NCBI GenBank assembly: GCA_025526995.1
Contig: JAHLKG010000036.1
Coordinates: forward strand, 30,152 to 94,151
Direction: 5' to 3'
DNA: 64,000 nt
Origin: Powellomyces hirtus
Lineage: Eukaryota; Chytridiomycota; Chytridiomycetes; Spizellomycetales; Powellomycetaceae
Of the stretch, positions 26,500-37,488 are shown one piece after another (the first letter of the stretch is position 1; each line of letters starts with the position of its first letter). The notes beneath the pieces were generated by a model. The model was not told the DNA's origin, did no database searches, and was given only the letters and a program-made list of their open reading frames with translations. Made by a program: the position numbers and the translations under genes.

Positions 26500-29400
26500 T
26501 TAGACTTCCTCGCCTCCGCGGCCCTCCTCCATATCATCACCTCTGCCACCACCGCCGGATTCTTCCGGCAGAGATGCAGAAGCTGGTTTCATTGATCCGG
26601 TCCGATTACTGTCAACAGAGACCCCCTTGAAGTGGGATTCCCAGTTTGTGTATGTTTCCTGGTTCTCCAACTGGATGGATACCGTTCGGCGCCCAAGGAC
26701 CAGGAAGAGAACACCATCAGCAGCGCCTTCGGGTGTCGTGTGAGGTAGGAAGTTGCCGGGACCAATGACGAAAGTTTCGGCCGGTGCCTAGATTCATATC
26801 AGGTGTTGGGTGACAAGATCAAGGGAAAGAGGACAAAAGGACAAAGGGCAGGAGAGGAACGAACCTTGGGATCGGAACCAACCAAAGTCAACATGACGCC
26901 GGCTCCACGGGGGAAAATGACGAGGGTAGCTTTATAGGAATCCCAGACGCTCGTCAACTTCCCCTTGTGAACCGCCACTGGGACATTCTGACTAACCATC
27001 GCCTGCACGACGTTCACTCGGGACGCAGATGCACTGCGATTCCGGGTCCCACTGCCTTTGGAAATAAACCCGGTCGTTGTCCCCGCTTTCCCAGACCCAC
27101 TCTGATCGCCTTTGTTGACCCCGTCTCGGCGATCAGTGTATGCTTTGAAGAGGCGTGTTGCGAATAGGATAACGGGTAATCCGAGAGCAGCAAATGTAAT
27201 GGTGGCGAAGACGACACCGTGTCGGAAATTGTTGTCGATGCCAATGTACCCGACGGCGATGCCAAGCGCGGCACAAATGATGATGTTGTAACTCGCCCAT
27301 GAAATGTACTGCGTCTCGGAGAAATCTTCCCTCAAGTTCCGGTTCAGAAACCCGACTGCAATATTCGCGATGAGGAGTCCAGCGTTGTAGATGATTAGTA
27401 GGGCTGAGAATGCGCTTTGGACTATTGAGTTTTCAGAACTACAAGCTGCGTAGGCTTGGCCGTTGCCGGACGTTGTAAGCATCTTCCCTGGTGGGCTGAC
27501 TCCCGTCCAGATGGCCAAAAGAAGCCACTCAAAAGCGAGAATGATGGCAAGCTGCCTGCCGAGGTAAGAGAAACTGAGGGCGTCGGCGCGGAGACGCGGA
27601 TTGTTGAAGATTCTGTAAAATGCGAACCGGGGTCATTGCTGCGCGGTCAGCCACTTGGGGCGGACGTACTAGATATCGCATGGACTCACCTGTGGAGTCG
27701 AAAGTTTTTGACGAAAACGCATCTATATCAATGATGAGGCATTAGATTGCGGATGCACGGCTCGGAAGCGGTGCTCCCATTCTTAGATAGGTGGAAGGCT
27801 TACCCAACGGCGAGACCAAAACCGGTAGCTAGCATCCACATCGAAGCCGAACATCTGGCGGTATTGAGTTCCCACTGCTGCAAGAATACCGCAATGATGA
27901 CAAGCATGCTTCCCATAAGCACACCGATGCTCAATGGTGGACTAGCTTTGCGAATGATAGGTTCCTCCTGACCCAAGAAAAGTCCGAGGCCCAGCAATGC
28001 AGTTACACCTCCTGCGATCCCAGCTAACGCCCTGATTGCACTTCGCGAAGCAGGAGGCTGCTCGGTACCCTTGAAGTAAGCCCGACACACTGCAAACTCC
28101 TTCCCAATGCCGTCATCACAGCTTGCGCAAGTGATGGCCCCCAACTGATCTGCGTATGTACCAACAGGGCAAGCCGTACATGTGAGCATGCTGGCAACCG
28201 GAGCCTGGGTGTGAGGTTCACATGGCTTGCAAACATTTCCCATGGACATCATTCCAGATGGTAACCTTTGGTACATCTGTCCATTGGCGTTGAAGGCCAT
28301 TCCGGGTGGACATGCCCATGTTCGAGTGGTTTGCCCAATGTGGAGCACCTGAGTGGAGGGATTGGTAGAACCTTCCAATTGCGCACCTACGTGAAAGAGA
28401 GAGATGAACCCGTGGGAGTATGGCACTGTGTCGATCGCTCCAATCATCTCGCCCGCGGAAATGGCTTTCATAACCCGCACGGTGAGCCCGATACTGACGA
28501 TATACTTGGGCGCGGTAACCGGGGTTGTTGATGTGCTGATGGCTGCGAAGAGAGACCCACAGAGGGAGGGAAGCGTACAAAGGAGTGAATCATATCCCTT
28601 GGCCTATATAAGATCGATCAATATTTGCTGTCTGAAACATGAAACAAATGCGATAAGCAAAGCTTCTGACCTGCATGAGCGACCGCAAAATGGCCTGTGC
28701 GTTCTCCAAAGATGTCGACATGTAACTAGTATCAACTGCAATGTTCTTTTGCGCAAGGAACTCGGCAATCATACCCCCGCATCTCCTGTGATAACTCGAG
28801 GGTGCCATATCCGGTCCGACACACACCGGTTTTGTGGCTCCCGCCTCAATCAACAGCTTGGCAGCTTGTCGACCGGCGTATTCATCATCGATACCGAGGT
28901 ATTGCGTGACGTCTGGGTTACGAGCTGACACGTCTGCAGTATTCGAAGCGCCCAGAACAAAGTATGGAATCGGGGTGGGCAAACCTTGTGTCAATGCTGC
29001 GGCCCTGTTGACAAAATCCTGGTTGGGGTAGCTCGTGACGAGCGCCGAGGGACATGTGGAGGGGCTTGAAGTGCAGTTGGCAAAGATGGCATAAAGACTC
29101 GCGTTGTTTGCGACCGGGTCGTAGAAATCTGTAATTGGCTGGCTGTCGACCGTGTATTTCCAAAGAGCAGCGGCATCCTTGATCCCCGAGAGGATGTTGG
29201 CTTGATCGGTATAGAGGGGATTGTTTGGTTCGTGGAATAGGGTTGCGATCCGACGTGGCGTGGTCAGATTAAACGAGGACATTTGCTCGACTTGGGACAC
29301 TTTGTCAGCCCTGGCCTTCAAAGGCGCAGTGGTGTCGACAAGGAAAGGGCCACTAGGGACAAGGTAATCGCTAAGGGACTCGTTGAGCGTCAAGTGCGTA

Positions 29401-30891
29401 AACATATAAAGTGTTGTCATGAAACCTAAACAAGGCGTTCAGTCTGTGTCGCGAGGTGTGAGAGACTGACAGGAGCGCACCTTGGATGAAAGGCTGCTGG
29501 CCCTCCGCGACGACTGTTTGCATATATGTGCTGTTTGCATCTAGTTCTGCTCGGACCTGAGGGTTATAATCATTGACCGCCACTCTAATTTGTCTTGGAA
29601 CAGCCATACGCCCGATGGCTGCTTTCACATTTGGAATCAATGATGCTTGAGTGAGGAATAAAGCGTCCACGGTTATCTCCTGGTCCAAGAAATCAGCGAG
29701 CTTCTTTGCCTCTACATTGGCGAGCTTGTCAGATGAACCAGCGTTTCAAGCGTGGAGTTGGGTAGAATATGTCACTTACGAACTTGGTTCAGTGAAGATG
29801 TCACCGCACTATTGTCCACCTCAACTAGCTGAGTGGTAGCGGTGTTCAGGGCACCAAATTGCAGATTCTTCCCAGTGACTTGGTTGTACCCATAGAGAGC
29901 ACCGGAGCATCGATCGATGGCGTAAATAGCTTCCAAGTTGAGAAGAATGCACACGGGTCTCTGAACTGACCACGGAGCGGATGCCAATGTTGTTCCGAGA
30001 GCCACCCCTCTGTCAGAACACAGGCAAACAAGGTGAGTTGGTCATTTACATGCCGAGAAGGAAATGATTCCAGGACACTGACCCAGCGTAAAGGTCTTCA
30101 GCCACCGCGCCGATGCTGCCGATCTTCTTGGTTTGCTCCTGTTCATGAACGAGCATCAGCAGTAAAAACAGCTGGACCAAATGATATGGGGCACTCACAT
30201 ATCCGTTGTTGTACGACAATATAGCTGCACCAGCTTTTGCGGCCTGGACAAGGAGAGGGTATACGTTTGCCTACAGGTAGGTGTGAGATGGACATGGCGT
30301 GGAGACGAGGAATGTGCGAGGTGCGGTCAATACCTCATCGTGCAGAGTGGAGATCAGACCCATGCTGCGAGAATCAATAGCATCCTGAATCTGTTGAAGC
30401 TGGGTTCCTTGGTTTTGCGAGGACGTCGCAGGAAGAGCGCCGAGTAAAGTCACATTCAGAAGACTACATACACGGAAGGTCAGAAACGTACGCAGTACTC
30501 GCGCTGTCATGAAACAGAGGATATGCGTGGTACCTTGCGCTTGATCGAGCTGCGTTCTCAATCACGACAAAAAGGGGATCCGTTGCATCGGCTGAAGTAT
30601 CGAGCAATTGATCGGAAGGATGCCGATAGAGGACATGACAGCAATATTTGACTTACCAAAGTAAATCATACTCATGTTCAACTGAGAGCGATCAACAAAC
30701 TGACGCTGGTACTTTGCCACGGCAAGGTCTCCATTGACGGATGCTTGGCGGCAAGGTCTCCATTGACGGATGCTTGGACGAAGTACAATCAGCGTGGTCA
30801 AGACATACTGAATCACAAGGAAATGCCTACCTGAGAGCCCCAGCACTACAACCCACACTAAGGCCACCGCGGTACTCATTAACCTCTTCAT
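26500..30891 (-). CDS. Class C-like GPCR with periplasmic-binding-protein-type ectodomain
   Basis: A multi-exon gene. Exon 1 (30891 to about 30830) encodes a signal peptide (MKRLMSTAVALVWVVVLGLSG). Next comes a type I periplasmic-binding-protein fold of the bacterial sugar-binding type (YLGIDDEYAGRQAAKLLIEA), about 28.6-30.7 kb. A Cys-rich linker follows (CPPGM, CKPCEPHTQ, CTACPVGTYADQ, CASC). The seven-TM region has GVTALLGLGLFLG, IGVLMGSMLVIIAVFL, the intracellular motif KNFRLHRIFNN typical of class C/GABA-B receptors, AIILAFEWLLLAIWTG, ALLIIYNAGLLIANIAVGFL, YNIIICAALGIAVGYIG and GVVFATITFAALGLPVIL. The cytosolic tail is Ser-rich and ends in Gly/Glu repeats; the stop is at 26500. Ligand unknown; a small nutrient is plausible from the domain type. 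G-protein coupling is inferred from the family. Confidence 0.82.
30720..30777. repeat. 29-bp tandem duplication at a 3' splice site
   Basis: Two perfect 29-bp copies (30720-30748 and 30749-30777) lie at the first intron/exon 2 boundary of the receptor gene. On the minus strand each copy supplies a CCAAG acceptor. Only the downstream acceptor (exon from 30743) keeps the receptor frame; the upstream one leads to a TGA. Confidence 0.85.
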
Positions 30892-31989
30892 TATTTCGAA
30901 TTCTGTGGCAAGTTTCGGCAATGCAATCAATTTCTTCAGAAATTGGCCAAGGGTAATTTATCTCCTACGCTGCGTGTTGTCTCCGAACGTGCGACTATAT
31001 ATAAGGAAATGCGGGAGACAGCCCATTTTTTCCGCCCACCAGTGAGTGTGAGTGTTTGTTTTCACACTTACCTATCAATCAAGGGAACAATAGCCATCTG
31101 GAGCGTTCTCGAATCGCTCCCTCTTGTCGCGCTTCGAATTGACGGGTTCCGCGGACTTGGTACCGATTGTTGGGCTACGCGACGCGGAAACATCGCCCGA
31201 GTCCCAACATTCGGAAGGGGTCACCGCCATATTTCCAAGGCATTGGGAATGGGCCCTCTTGAGACTTCACTCCGACATGCCCATACCGTCCGCTTGAAAA
31301 GCAAAAGCTTATCTGTGGTGGTCAGATGCTCAGTCGTGAGTAGTAAACTAACTACCAGTGACACTGCATAAAAGGTTCTTGCTCCTATAAATACTATTGG
31401 GATGTTGAGGATCGCGTACTCAACGATAGTCCTTACATTAGATCCTAACTTGGAATCCCCGCTCGGAACGTGTGACCAACATACCGGTAACCCGACGAGC
31501 TGAACTGGATCACGTAGTTTCACTCGACAAGCGAAACCTTCTCATTAAGACTTAAGACATAGAATATACATTTCACACATACATCTCCGTGCATCTGACA
31601 ATGTTACATCGTCATCTGCATCACAGAAGAGCTCTGTAAACCCCTTACGAAGACATTACAAGGAGTGTTCGAACCCCGACCATTCCTCTGCATTTGCCGA
31701 TAAAGTACTGGTAAACGCCGATATCTCCAACAATGGATGTATCATGGTAATTTTAATGGTTCAGCATGTGTTTGCTTTCAATAGCTACATGCATTATTCA
31801 TAGCCATTTTGCTTTGAAATACACACAGGTTCTTGTTTGGAAACCATAGGAAATGTATGGAGACCATATAGGAAATATTCATAAATCCTATCATCGGTAA
31901 CCGTTGTAATTTCCACCCGTGCCTCGCATGCAGCCGGAAAATACTGCTGAGAATTTAATGTGAATAACCTTCTCTAGTCATAGTGCGTG
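30892..31989. other. Spacer
   Basis: About 1.1 kb. It is AT-rich from 31540 to 31980. No ORF with credible composition or motif is seen on either strand. It should include the receptor promoter next to 30891. Confidence 0.35.
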
Positions 31990-32291
31990 ATGTTCGCCCC
32001 GGTCATTGCCTGTATCGTGTTCGCCGTCGTTGTTGGTGGCATGGTTGGATTCGGCCTTGGCCGCGGCCCGTAAGGGTTCGCCGAAAACAACCGCCACGAC
32101 TGCTCTTCCGTCCGTATACCATGGCTCTTTCGGATATCGGTAGGTCGTCTACTCCCAGGCGCTCGGGTGCTCGCCGCTACAGCGGTGGATGCCGACATGT
32201 TGGTTCTTGCAATGACTGCATGACTGGGGCGAACAGTCCCGTTCCCAGCAAGAGAGAAGACTGCACTGAGACTCGCTGCACGCCTGAGTGA
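31990..32291 (+). CDS. Small Cys-rich membrane-anchored or secreted protein
   Basis: Exon 1 is 31990-32069 and exon 2 is 32144-32291, joined over a 74-nt GTAAGG...GGTAG intron in phase 2; product 75 aa. It starts with a hydrophobic segment directly after the Met (APVIACIVFAVVVGGMVG), which could be a signal peptide or an anchor. An Arg/Ser-rich stretch follows, then five cysteines (GGC, GSC, NDC, EDC, TRC) and a stop. No family is recognised. The splice turns two short open stretches into one product with a sensible topology, which is the main support. It is flanked by a transposon relic. It could be a small secreted protein or a spurious model. Confidence 0.42.
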
Positions 32292-32529
32292 CCAAGCTCT
32301 CCGCTCCTATATACCTTCTAGACAAAACAAATGGTAAAGGAAAAAACACATGAACACCCGGGGAGGACAGTTGGATCTTCCGAGGTCCGGCGCTTCCCAA
32401 AGCCTGGTTGTGGGAGACGCGGTAGATATGTTCTCAGTCACATGGCTCAGAAACGCGATCTCCGCATTATCATCACGGCTGCTAGTCTAATAACGCGTCG
32501 GCCCCCAGCGAGCACCGCTTGCATGAGGC

Positions 32530-32810
32530 TTAAATACGCCGCTGCAAGATAGCCCACAGATTTTCAATGGGGTTTGAATCAGGGCTGTTGGCAGGGCAAT
32601 CCATGATAGAAGTGTGCCATACGGTATGCAACTACTTTCTTCCGGGGGGTTTTCGGTTTCGTACGTGCCTTTTTCTTTCCAAGGTCTCCAAGTTCTTGTG
32701 ACAGTTGTTGATCAAGACACATTCTGCATGCGCGTCACCTCGTTGATGCTTCTACCACTCATACGCAATGCTACAATGGCAGCGCGCTGTGTGGGGTCCA
32801 TGGGTGCCAT
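32530..32810 (-). mobile_element. Tc1/mariner transposase relic, internally deleted
   Basis: The minus strand encodes a Tc1-type N-terminal helix-turn-helix (MDPTQRAAIVALRMSGRSIN) from 32810. It is broken by a TGA and a later stop, then runs almost directly into the transposase C-terminus (NSPDSNPIENLWAILQRRI) ending near 32530. The catalytic DDE middle is gone, so the element is dead. I did not find clear terminal inverted repeats. Such internally deleted copies are common for this superfamily. Confidence 0.75.
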
Positions 32811-33234
32811 GATGCCTGTGCAATGCCACAAGAGATCTGAAGATCTCAAGAATCGGCATTGAACTCGTCGCTGGCAAGCCATTACATACGCGTGTACGCG
32901 TGTATTCCAACGCAATCGGTTGGCTTGATTTGGGGGGACAAGGGGGGGAATCCGCGTCTTTCTGGGAGGGTACATTGTAGGACTTTCTGACGCAAACAAT
33001 CCCGGCCAAGCAACATGCTAGGCTCAAATAACCGGTCAAAGGTATCGTAGTAGCATACCTGAAGCGTACACCAGGCACCAGGCTCAACTAGTTGCGGATC
33101 ACAGAAACGGCAGCAACAGGAGACTGGTAGCGTGGTGAGCAAGGAATGTAGTGGGGACGTGGAAGAAAGTGAGCATCACCGATTGCTTCTGTGGCGCTTG
33201 AAGGCAAACCAGCAGCGCTGATGCGATTCTTCAG

Positions 33235-34860
33235 TGAAGAAGAGGTTCCAGAAGCAGAATCATGACATCGTGAAGTCTGTTTTGGCCCTGGATGATGTTG
33301 CGCATGATACCAGAATGTTGACATGAAGAGTTAGGGTTAATGCACGGTTCGCCACCAAAATACGGGAGCTAGAGAATCAGCGCGTAGATTTGGCGGTAAG
33401 GAATTGTCTTTGCATGCGGTGATAGCACTTCAGTCCAATGATGCGCTTGTGCTAGGCCAAATTCTTCAGTTTGGAAGCCCGAATTCTACACCTCGAGTCC
33501 GAAAACAAGCTCATGAAAGAGCACAGGCGAGATTTAGAGAGATTGAGTTCAGGGATGATGCAGATGAATGCGAATGTGTGATATGAATCTTGCTTCTTGT
33601 GGGTTCTGTCTCTAAGTGGATTCTATCGTAGAAATCTCTCGAGACGGCAGTTGAAACCATCAATTCGTTCATGGAGTCCATGTCTGCCACAGCAGCTGCT
33701 TTGGAACGTATGGTCCTTCCTGCCTTGAACGACGGCATGAGATTTGTTTCGCTGTGTGACATGGGTAAGTAACACGTTCATTGTCATCTCCAGGATCATA
33801 TGCTTACCTCGGTGCTTAAAGTATTCAATAGCAGTCCCGATATGTCTCCCGTAGAATGCTACCCAGAGGTTTGTGCAACTTGCAAATGCTGTGAAACAGG
33901 TGACATATGCGCGATCTACCCAAGCCTCATCAGAAATCGGCAAACCCGTTGTCACCACCTTTGGGCCCAAGAGTTACACCCAGGTAGCATCAAAGAATCC
34001 CCGACACTTCTTGAACAGCGCTCTCAATATGACAATAGGAATGATGATGTCGACAGACTGACGCCAATATCAGAAGAAACAGATGCGAACATGATATCCG
34101 AAACACTGCAAGAGTCACGATCGTCTCCAGGTAATTATTTTACATTTCTGATCTCGCTGTTACATGCCTCTGAGTCATCGGAAAGTGCCGGTGAAACGAT
34201 CAAAGTCGAAAAACTCTGGAAACCCTGTGGGACCCACGAAGGTGAATCGCGGATCCGACAGCAGTTTTGGAAAGGAATCCGCAGACTCATCCGCTTGCTT
34301 GCAGCATAACGCAAAGTCTACTCGGGCCTCAATCTGTACCATGTCGAATCCACTGGCACCAATCGATCAGAATATGTCTGGTAAGATACACGGGGATATA
34401 TGAAGTGTAATGTACTCCCTTGCCACTAATGGCTATTATTGATGATGTCTGACATACCAAAGTTGAGCGGACGCGGCGGGGAAGGCAGATAGTTAGCTAC
34501 GCGGAGCCATCCCTGCGCACGTAAGCCCTGCACTGCATTGGCTCAAATTAGGTGCAATTATACTCACCGTTTCTTAAATGCAGCAAACTGCGTAAAGGTT
34601 GCCTTCAAATGTTGATTCCATGGCCAAAAATGGAGCTTGCCTGTTGATGGTGTTCTCTCTTTGTTTTTCCATCAGGTGACAGACAGACAGGATTCATTGA
34701 AGCAACTCGACATGTGTCGTCGTCGTCGTCATCCAGCACTGTGATCTCCGTTTCACCCAGTCGGATACCCGTTCCGTTGACACCACGAAGAAACCTAGCA
34801 GAAGGGAATGCGACATCGGGAAACTCGCCCCTTCCCACACCACCCAAGGATCTGCACTAG
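33235..34860 (+). CDS. Shugoshin-like centromere protector
   Basis: Shugoshins recruit PP2A to centromeres and protect cohesin (established). The N-terminus shows the family start KKRFQKQNHDIVK, then after introns VNARFATKIRELENQ and a coiled coil (ARILHLESENKLMKEHRRDL). The diagnostic C-terminal basic motif RRGRQIVSYAEPSLRTKLRK is present, split by introns at 34521-34583 and 34598-34675. Supported exons include 33235-33274, 33335-33395, 33456-33575, 33632-33764, up to 34520, 34584-34597 (14 nt) and 34676-34860. The middle (33.8-34.4 kb) is acidic and Ser-rich, and its exon edges are uncertain. The start is unresolved: the frame at 33235 begins in phase 1 after an acceptor, so a 5' exon or an intron-split ATG is needed. 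The end is the TAG at 34858-34860. Confidence 0.78.
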
Positions 34861-35311
34861 TTAGTCGGAGACGTGTTCTTTTGGCTCTCCCCTATTACGA
34901 TCACTGGATGTTTGTAATCTGTAGAATCAACGTATAATGCTGTAGTATGTTAGTGTACACATAATCATGGCACTACTTGTCTGCTAACTATAGAAAGCAC
35001 CCCGCCCACTCTGACGCTCTTGCCAACTTTCTCTGAATCCCAAAAACATGTGCCACGATGCAAGAGTCTAGATGGGTTTGGTCCAAAGTTTAGTGATCCC
35101 GAATCCAAAGGGCCGGTGAGATTCAATACATCGTTGGTGAACAGGGGCAATCATGTATTAGTTGATGTGAGAATTCAGAAGGCCGTGCTGTGTGAGATCG
35201 CTCTTCAGACGCGTCGGCGCGTCGTCCGGAACCTCCTGCTACTGCATTTATATTCCCACGCATCTCCCTTTCGACCTCTTGAAGTTCGAACGCAGAGAGG
35301 ACCTCGCTGGG
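34861..35311. other. Spacer between shugoshin and nucleotidyltransferase genes
   Basis: About 450 bp. The frame of the next gene stays open upstream to 35192, but without an ATG. Nothing else is seen. Confidence 0.35.
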
Positions 35312-36865
35312 ATGAGCCTAGTTGCCGTCCAAGTTACGTCCACCACACAGCAGCCGTCGACTGCCCACCAGCCCTCTGCAATGACACAGTGGGCATACGC
35401 ACAGGTCGCCAGGATCTTTAATGCTCCTTCCACCCTTCAAACGAACTTTTCAGTACGGCTCCCCGATACGATATCTCCCGAAAACAACGTCCATCATCTC
35501 CTGCTGACGGCGCCGCCTCGACTCCCAGACCTATCAGGTCATTGTGCGTCGCCTCGCCGAATCTCTCTCGAATCCCGCCTGGACGACGCACTTGTCATGC
35601 TCGCAGCCCGTCTGACACTCTCAGTGGAGGCTGCCAGCTTCCGAACTTGGATTGTCTCGCGACTACGAGAGGTTTTGGCGAGTGCTTGCTTCGATGTCCG
35701 TGTGATTGGGTCTCATGCCTATGGGCTGGCGATTCCCTGCAGCTCACTCGACTTGGAAGTATACAGCAGAGACGAGCATGACCTAACAAAGGAGGTGCTT
35801 GCCATTCATGATATCCGGCGATTGATCTCAACGAATCCCAGGACCCTGGAAATATTCAACTCATCTTTGACGAAAGCTTTCTGTCTGGAAGACATCAAAT
35901 ACTTGGAACTAACGACATGGTTTGACGAACTGCGGATTCGTATCTACGTCGACCACCCAACTGCACGCAAAGACGCGTCAGAGATCTGCAAACTTCTCAA
36001 AGACCACTCACCTTACCTATTGCCCGTGTGCAAGGTCTTGGCGCAATGGTTCCACGTCATCGGGGCCTTAAAGCCAGAGACAGGAGGTTTGAACATCTAC
36101 AACATTGTTCACATGACGGTGGATTTATTGTCCGAGTATCCCAATCTTGTAAATAGAAGTGAGAGGAGCGGGAAGAAAGTTCGTGCGCTATTCATGCAGT
36201 TCTTCTACCATTATGCTTATGCAGAAGCTTCAACCATCTTCGCGTTGACTTTGCCCGCTCTTCAGAATCAGAAACGCCGCCGCGCCGATTGGCGCGAATT
36301 CGACTTGCCTGTTCGAAGCTTGCAATTGCCAAATCCCTCTAATCGGCACCGTTATAGAGGAAGATGCGTTGGCAAATGGCCAGCAATTCAAGCTCAGATG
36401 ACAACCGCGGCGGCTCTGCTGGTGATGCGTGAACAGGATATTGACTCCATCGACGTAACGGGAAGTGGCGGAAAGGACGTGCTACGTGATATTGTTAGAG
36501 TCCCCAGTGACGGTCGATTACAGAAACAAAAGAAATTTGCCGAACGGTGGGCGAAAGCCTGCGGTGGGTCTCGATTCGGCCCCTCTGGAAGCAATGACGT
36601 TGACATTGCGCTCCTATTGGGCCGCACGTTTGAGGCCATTGAAGGGGCCACTGAGGCTCAATGCGGGTCCGCCACCGAGATGCCAGTCACCTCGCCGCCG
36701 GGGTCCAATGCAGACACTACCTGCATCCACTTGAAGCTCGCGAGCACGCCTTCTTGGAAATCGGTGTTCAAAAGTGTCATGGGTTTGCGAGAGGTATCTC
36801 CTCTGTCTTCAGAAGAAATAGATTCCGAAAACCAACTATCCGCACCCGTGGCAAACTCGCGATGA
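35312..36865 (+). CDS. Trf4/Cid1-type nucleotidyltransferase homologue, catalytic Asp lost
   Basis: 517 aa, intronless from the ATG at 35312 (MSLVAVQV). The fold is that of non-canonical poly(A)/poly(U) polymerases. The nucleotidyltransferase signature is VRVIGSHAYGLAIPCSSLDL at about residue 128-147, followed by the central-domain motif GGLNIYNIVHMTVDLLSE. Active enzymes have S-D-I/L-D after the GS...GL motif; here it is S-S-L-D, so the first catalytic Asp is Ser. The third Asp, normally in a VDISF-like strand, appears as LRIRI. Only the second Asp remains. The ORF is intact for more than 500 codons, so it is more likely a pseudoenzyme than a decayed gene, perhaps an RNA-binding or regulatory partner (inference). 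The C-terminal 80 residues are Ser/Thr-rich and unrelated to the family. Confidence 0.72.
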   Translation: MSLVAVQVTSTTQQPSTAHQPSAMTQWAYAQVARIFNAPSTLQTNFSVRLPDTISPENNVHHLLLTAPPRLPDLSGHCASPRRISLESRLDDALVMLAARLTLSVEAASFRTWIVSRLREVLASACFDVRVIGSHAYGLAIPCSSLDLEVYSRDEHDLTKEVLAIHDIRRLISTNPRTLEIFNSSLTKAFCLEDIKYLELTTWFDELRIRIYVDHPTARKDASEICKLLKDHSPYLLPVCKVLAQWFHVIGALKPETGGLNIYNIVHMTVDLLSEYPNLVNRSERSGKKVRALFMQFFYHYAYAEASTIFALTLPALQNQKRRRADWREFDLPVRSLQLPNPSNRHRYRGRCVGKWPAIQAQMTTAAALLVMREQDIDSIDVTGSGGKDVLRDIVRVPSDGRLQKQKKFAERWAKACGGSRFGPSGSNDVDIALLLGRTFEAIEGATEAQCGSATEMPVTSPPGSNADTTCIHLKLASTPSWKSVFKSVMGLREVSPLSSEEIDSENQLSAPVANSR

Positions 36866-36977
36866 GGTTGACCTCTTCTCTCATAAATGCATGGCGTTAT
36901 TTGCGGTAATAGCCCCACCCTTTCTGAACATTGTATCTAACGTAAGCCGGCGTCGTTTCATCAATCATACATTGACT

Positions 36978-37488
36978 TTAATAAAAGCCTACCTTCGAAT
37001 GAGGATCTGGCTGCGGAATAAGCAACCGCGAACGCCACTGGAAAGAAGCCCCGATATTCGATGCAGGCGATTTCCGCTTCTCATACGACTCACGAGCACC
37101 TTTCCAGCTGCGATGCTTCCGCTTTTGGCTTCCTACGGATTTACCAGTTGTGATTCCCATCTTCGCGAAGTATCTCGCCCCGATATAGTTATCACGCGCG
37201 GTACTCCTTGGGGCAGATATTGCGTCGATCGCCGTAGCGTTATTGACGATGATGGTGCCCACCTCCTTGAAGGGTGGCCACAATGTAGTCCGTTCCATCA
37301 ACGTCATAATTCTTCTCCAAGCTCCGTCGGATAGTGTTCCCAGCCTCCGAGTTCACTGTAACCCTCGTTCCCATCATGACCATGCCTGCGACCTCTGACG
37401 TCCCACAGCATAACGGGCGCGGCGAACATGCGTACTTCCGACGCCCACAACCCTTCAACTCCGCTTTGTCGCCCTCGCTTACAGGCAA
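36978..37488 (-). pseudogene. Possible broken ORF, unknown family
   Basis: Two overlapping minus-strand frames have protein-like content: TVNSEAGNTIRRSLEKNYDV in one, and IIVNNATAIDAISAPRSTAR continuing to RARYFAKMG-like sequence in the next. They meet at about 37255 in a GGAGGTGGG tract with no intron between, as if one base had been lost or gained. No family is recognised. It could be a decayed gene or mobile-element debris. Confidence 0.28.

Noticed and set aside
33331..33341. Interstitial telomere-like GTTAGGGTT
   Set aside because: Only about one and a half units and located at the shugoshin splice junction; chance match.
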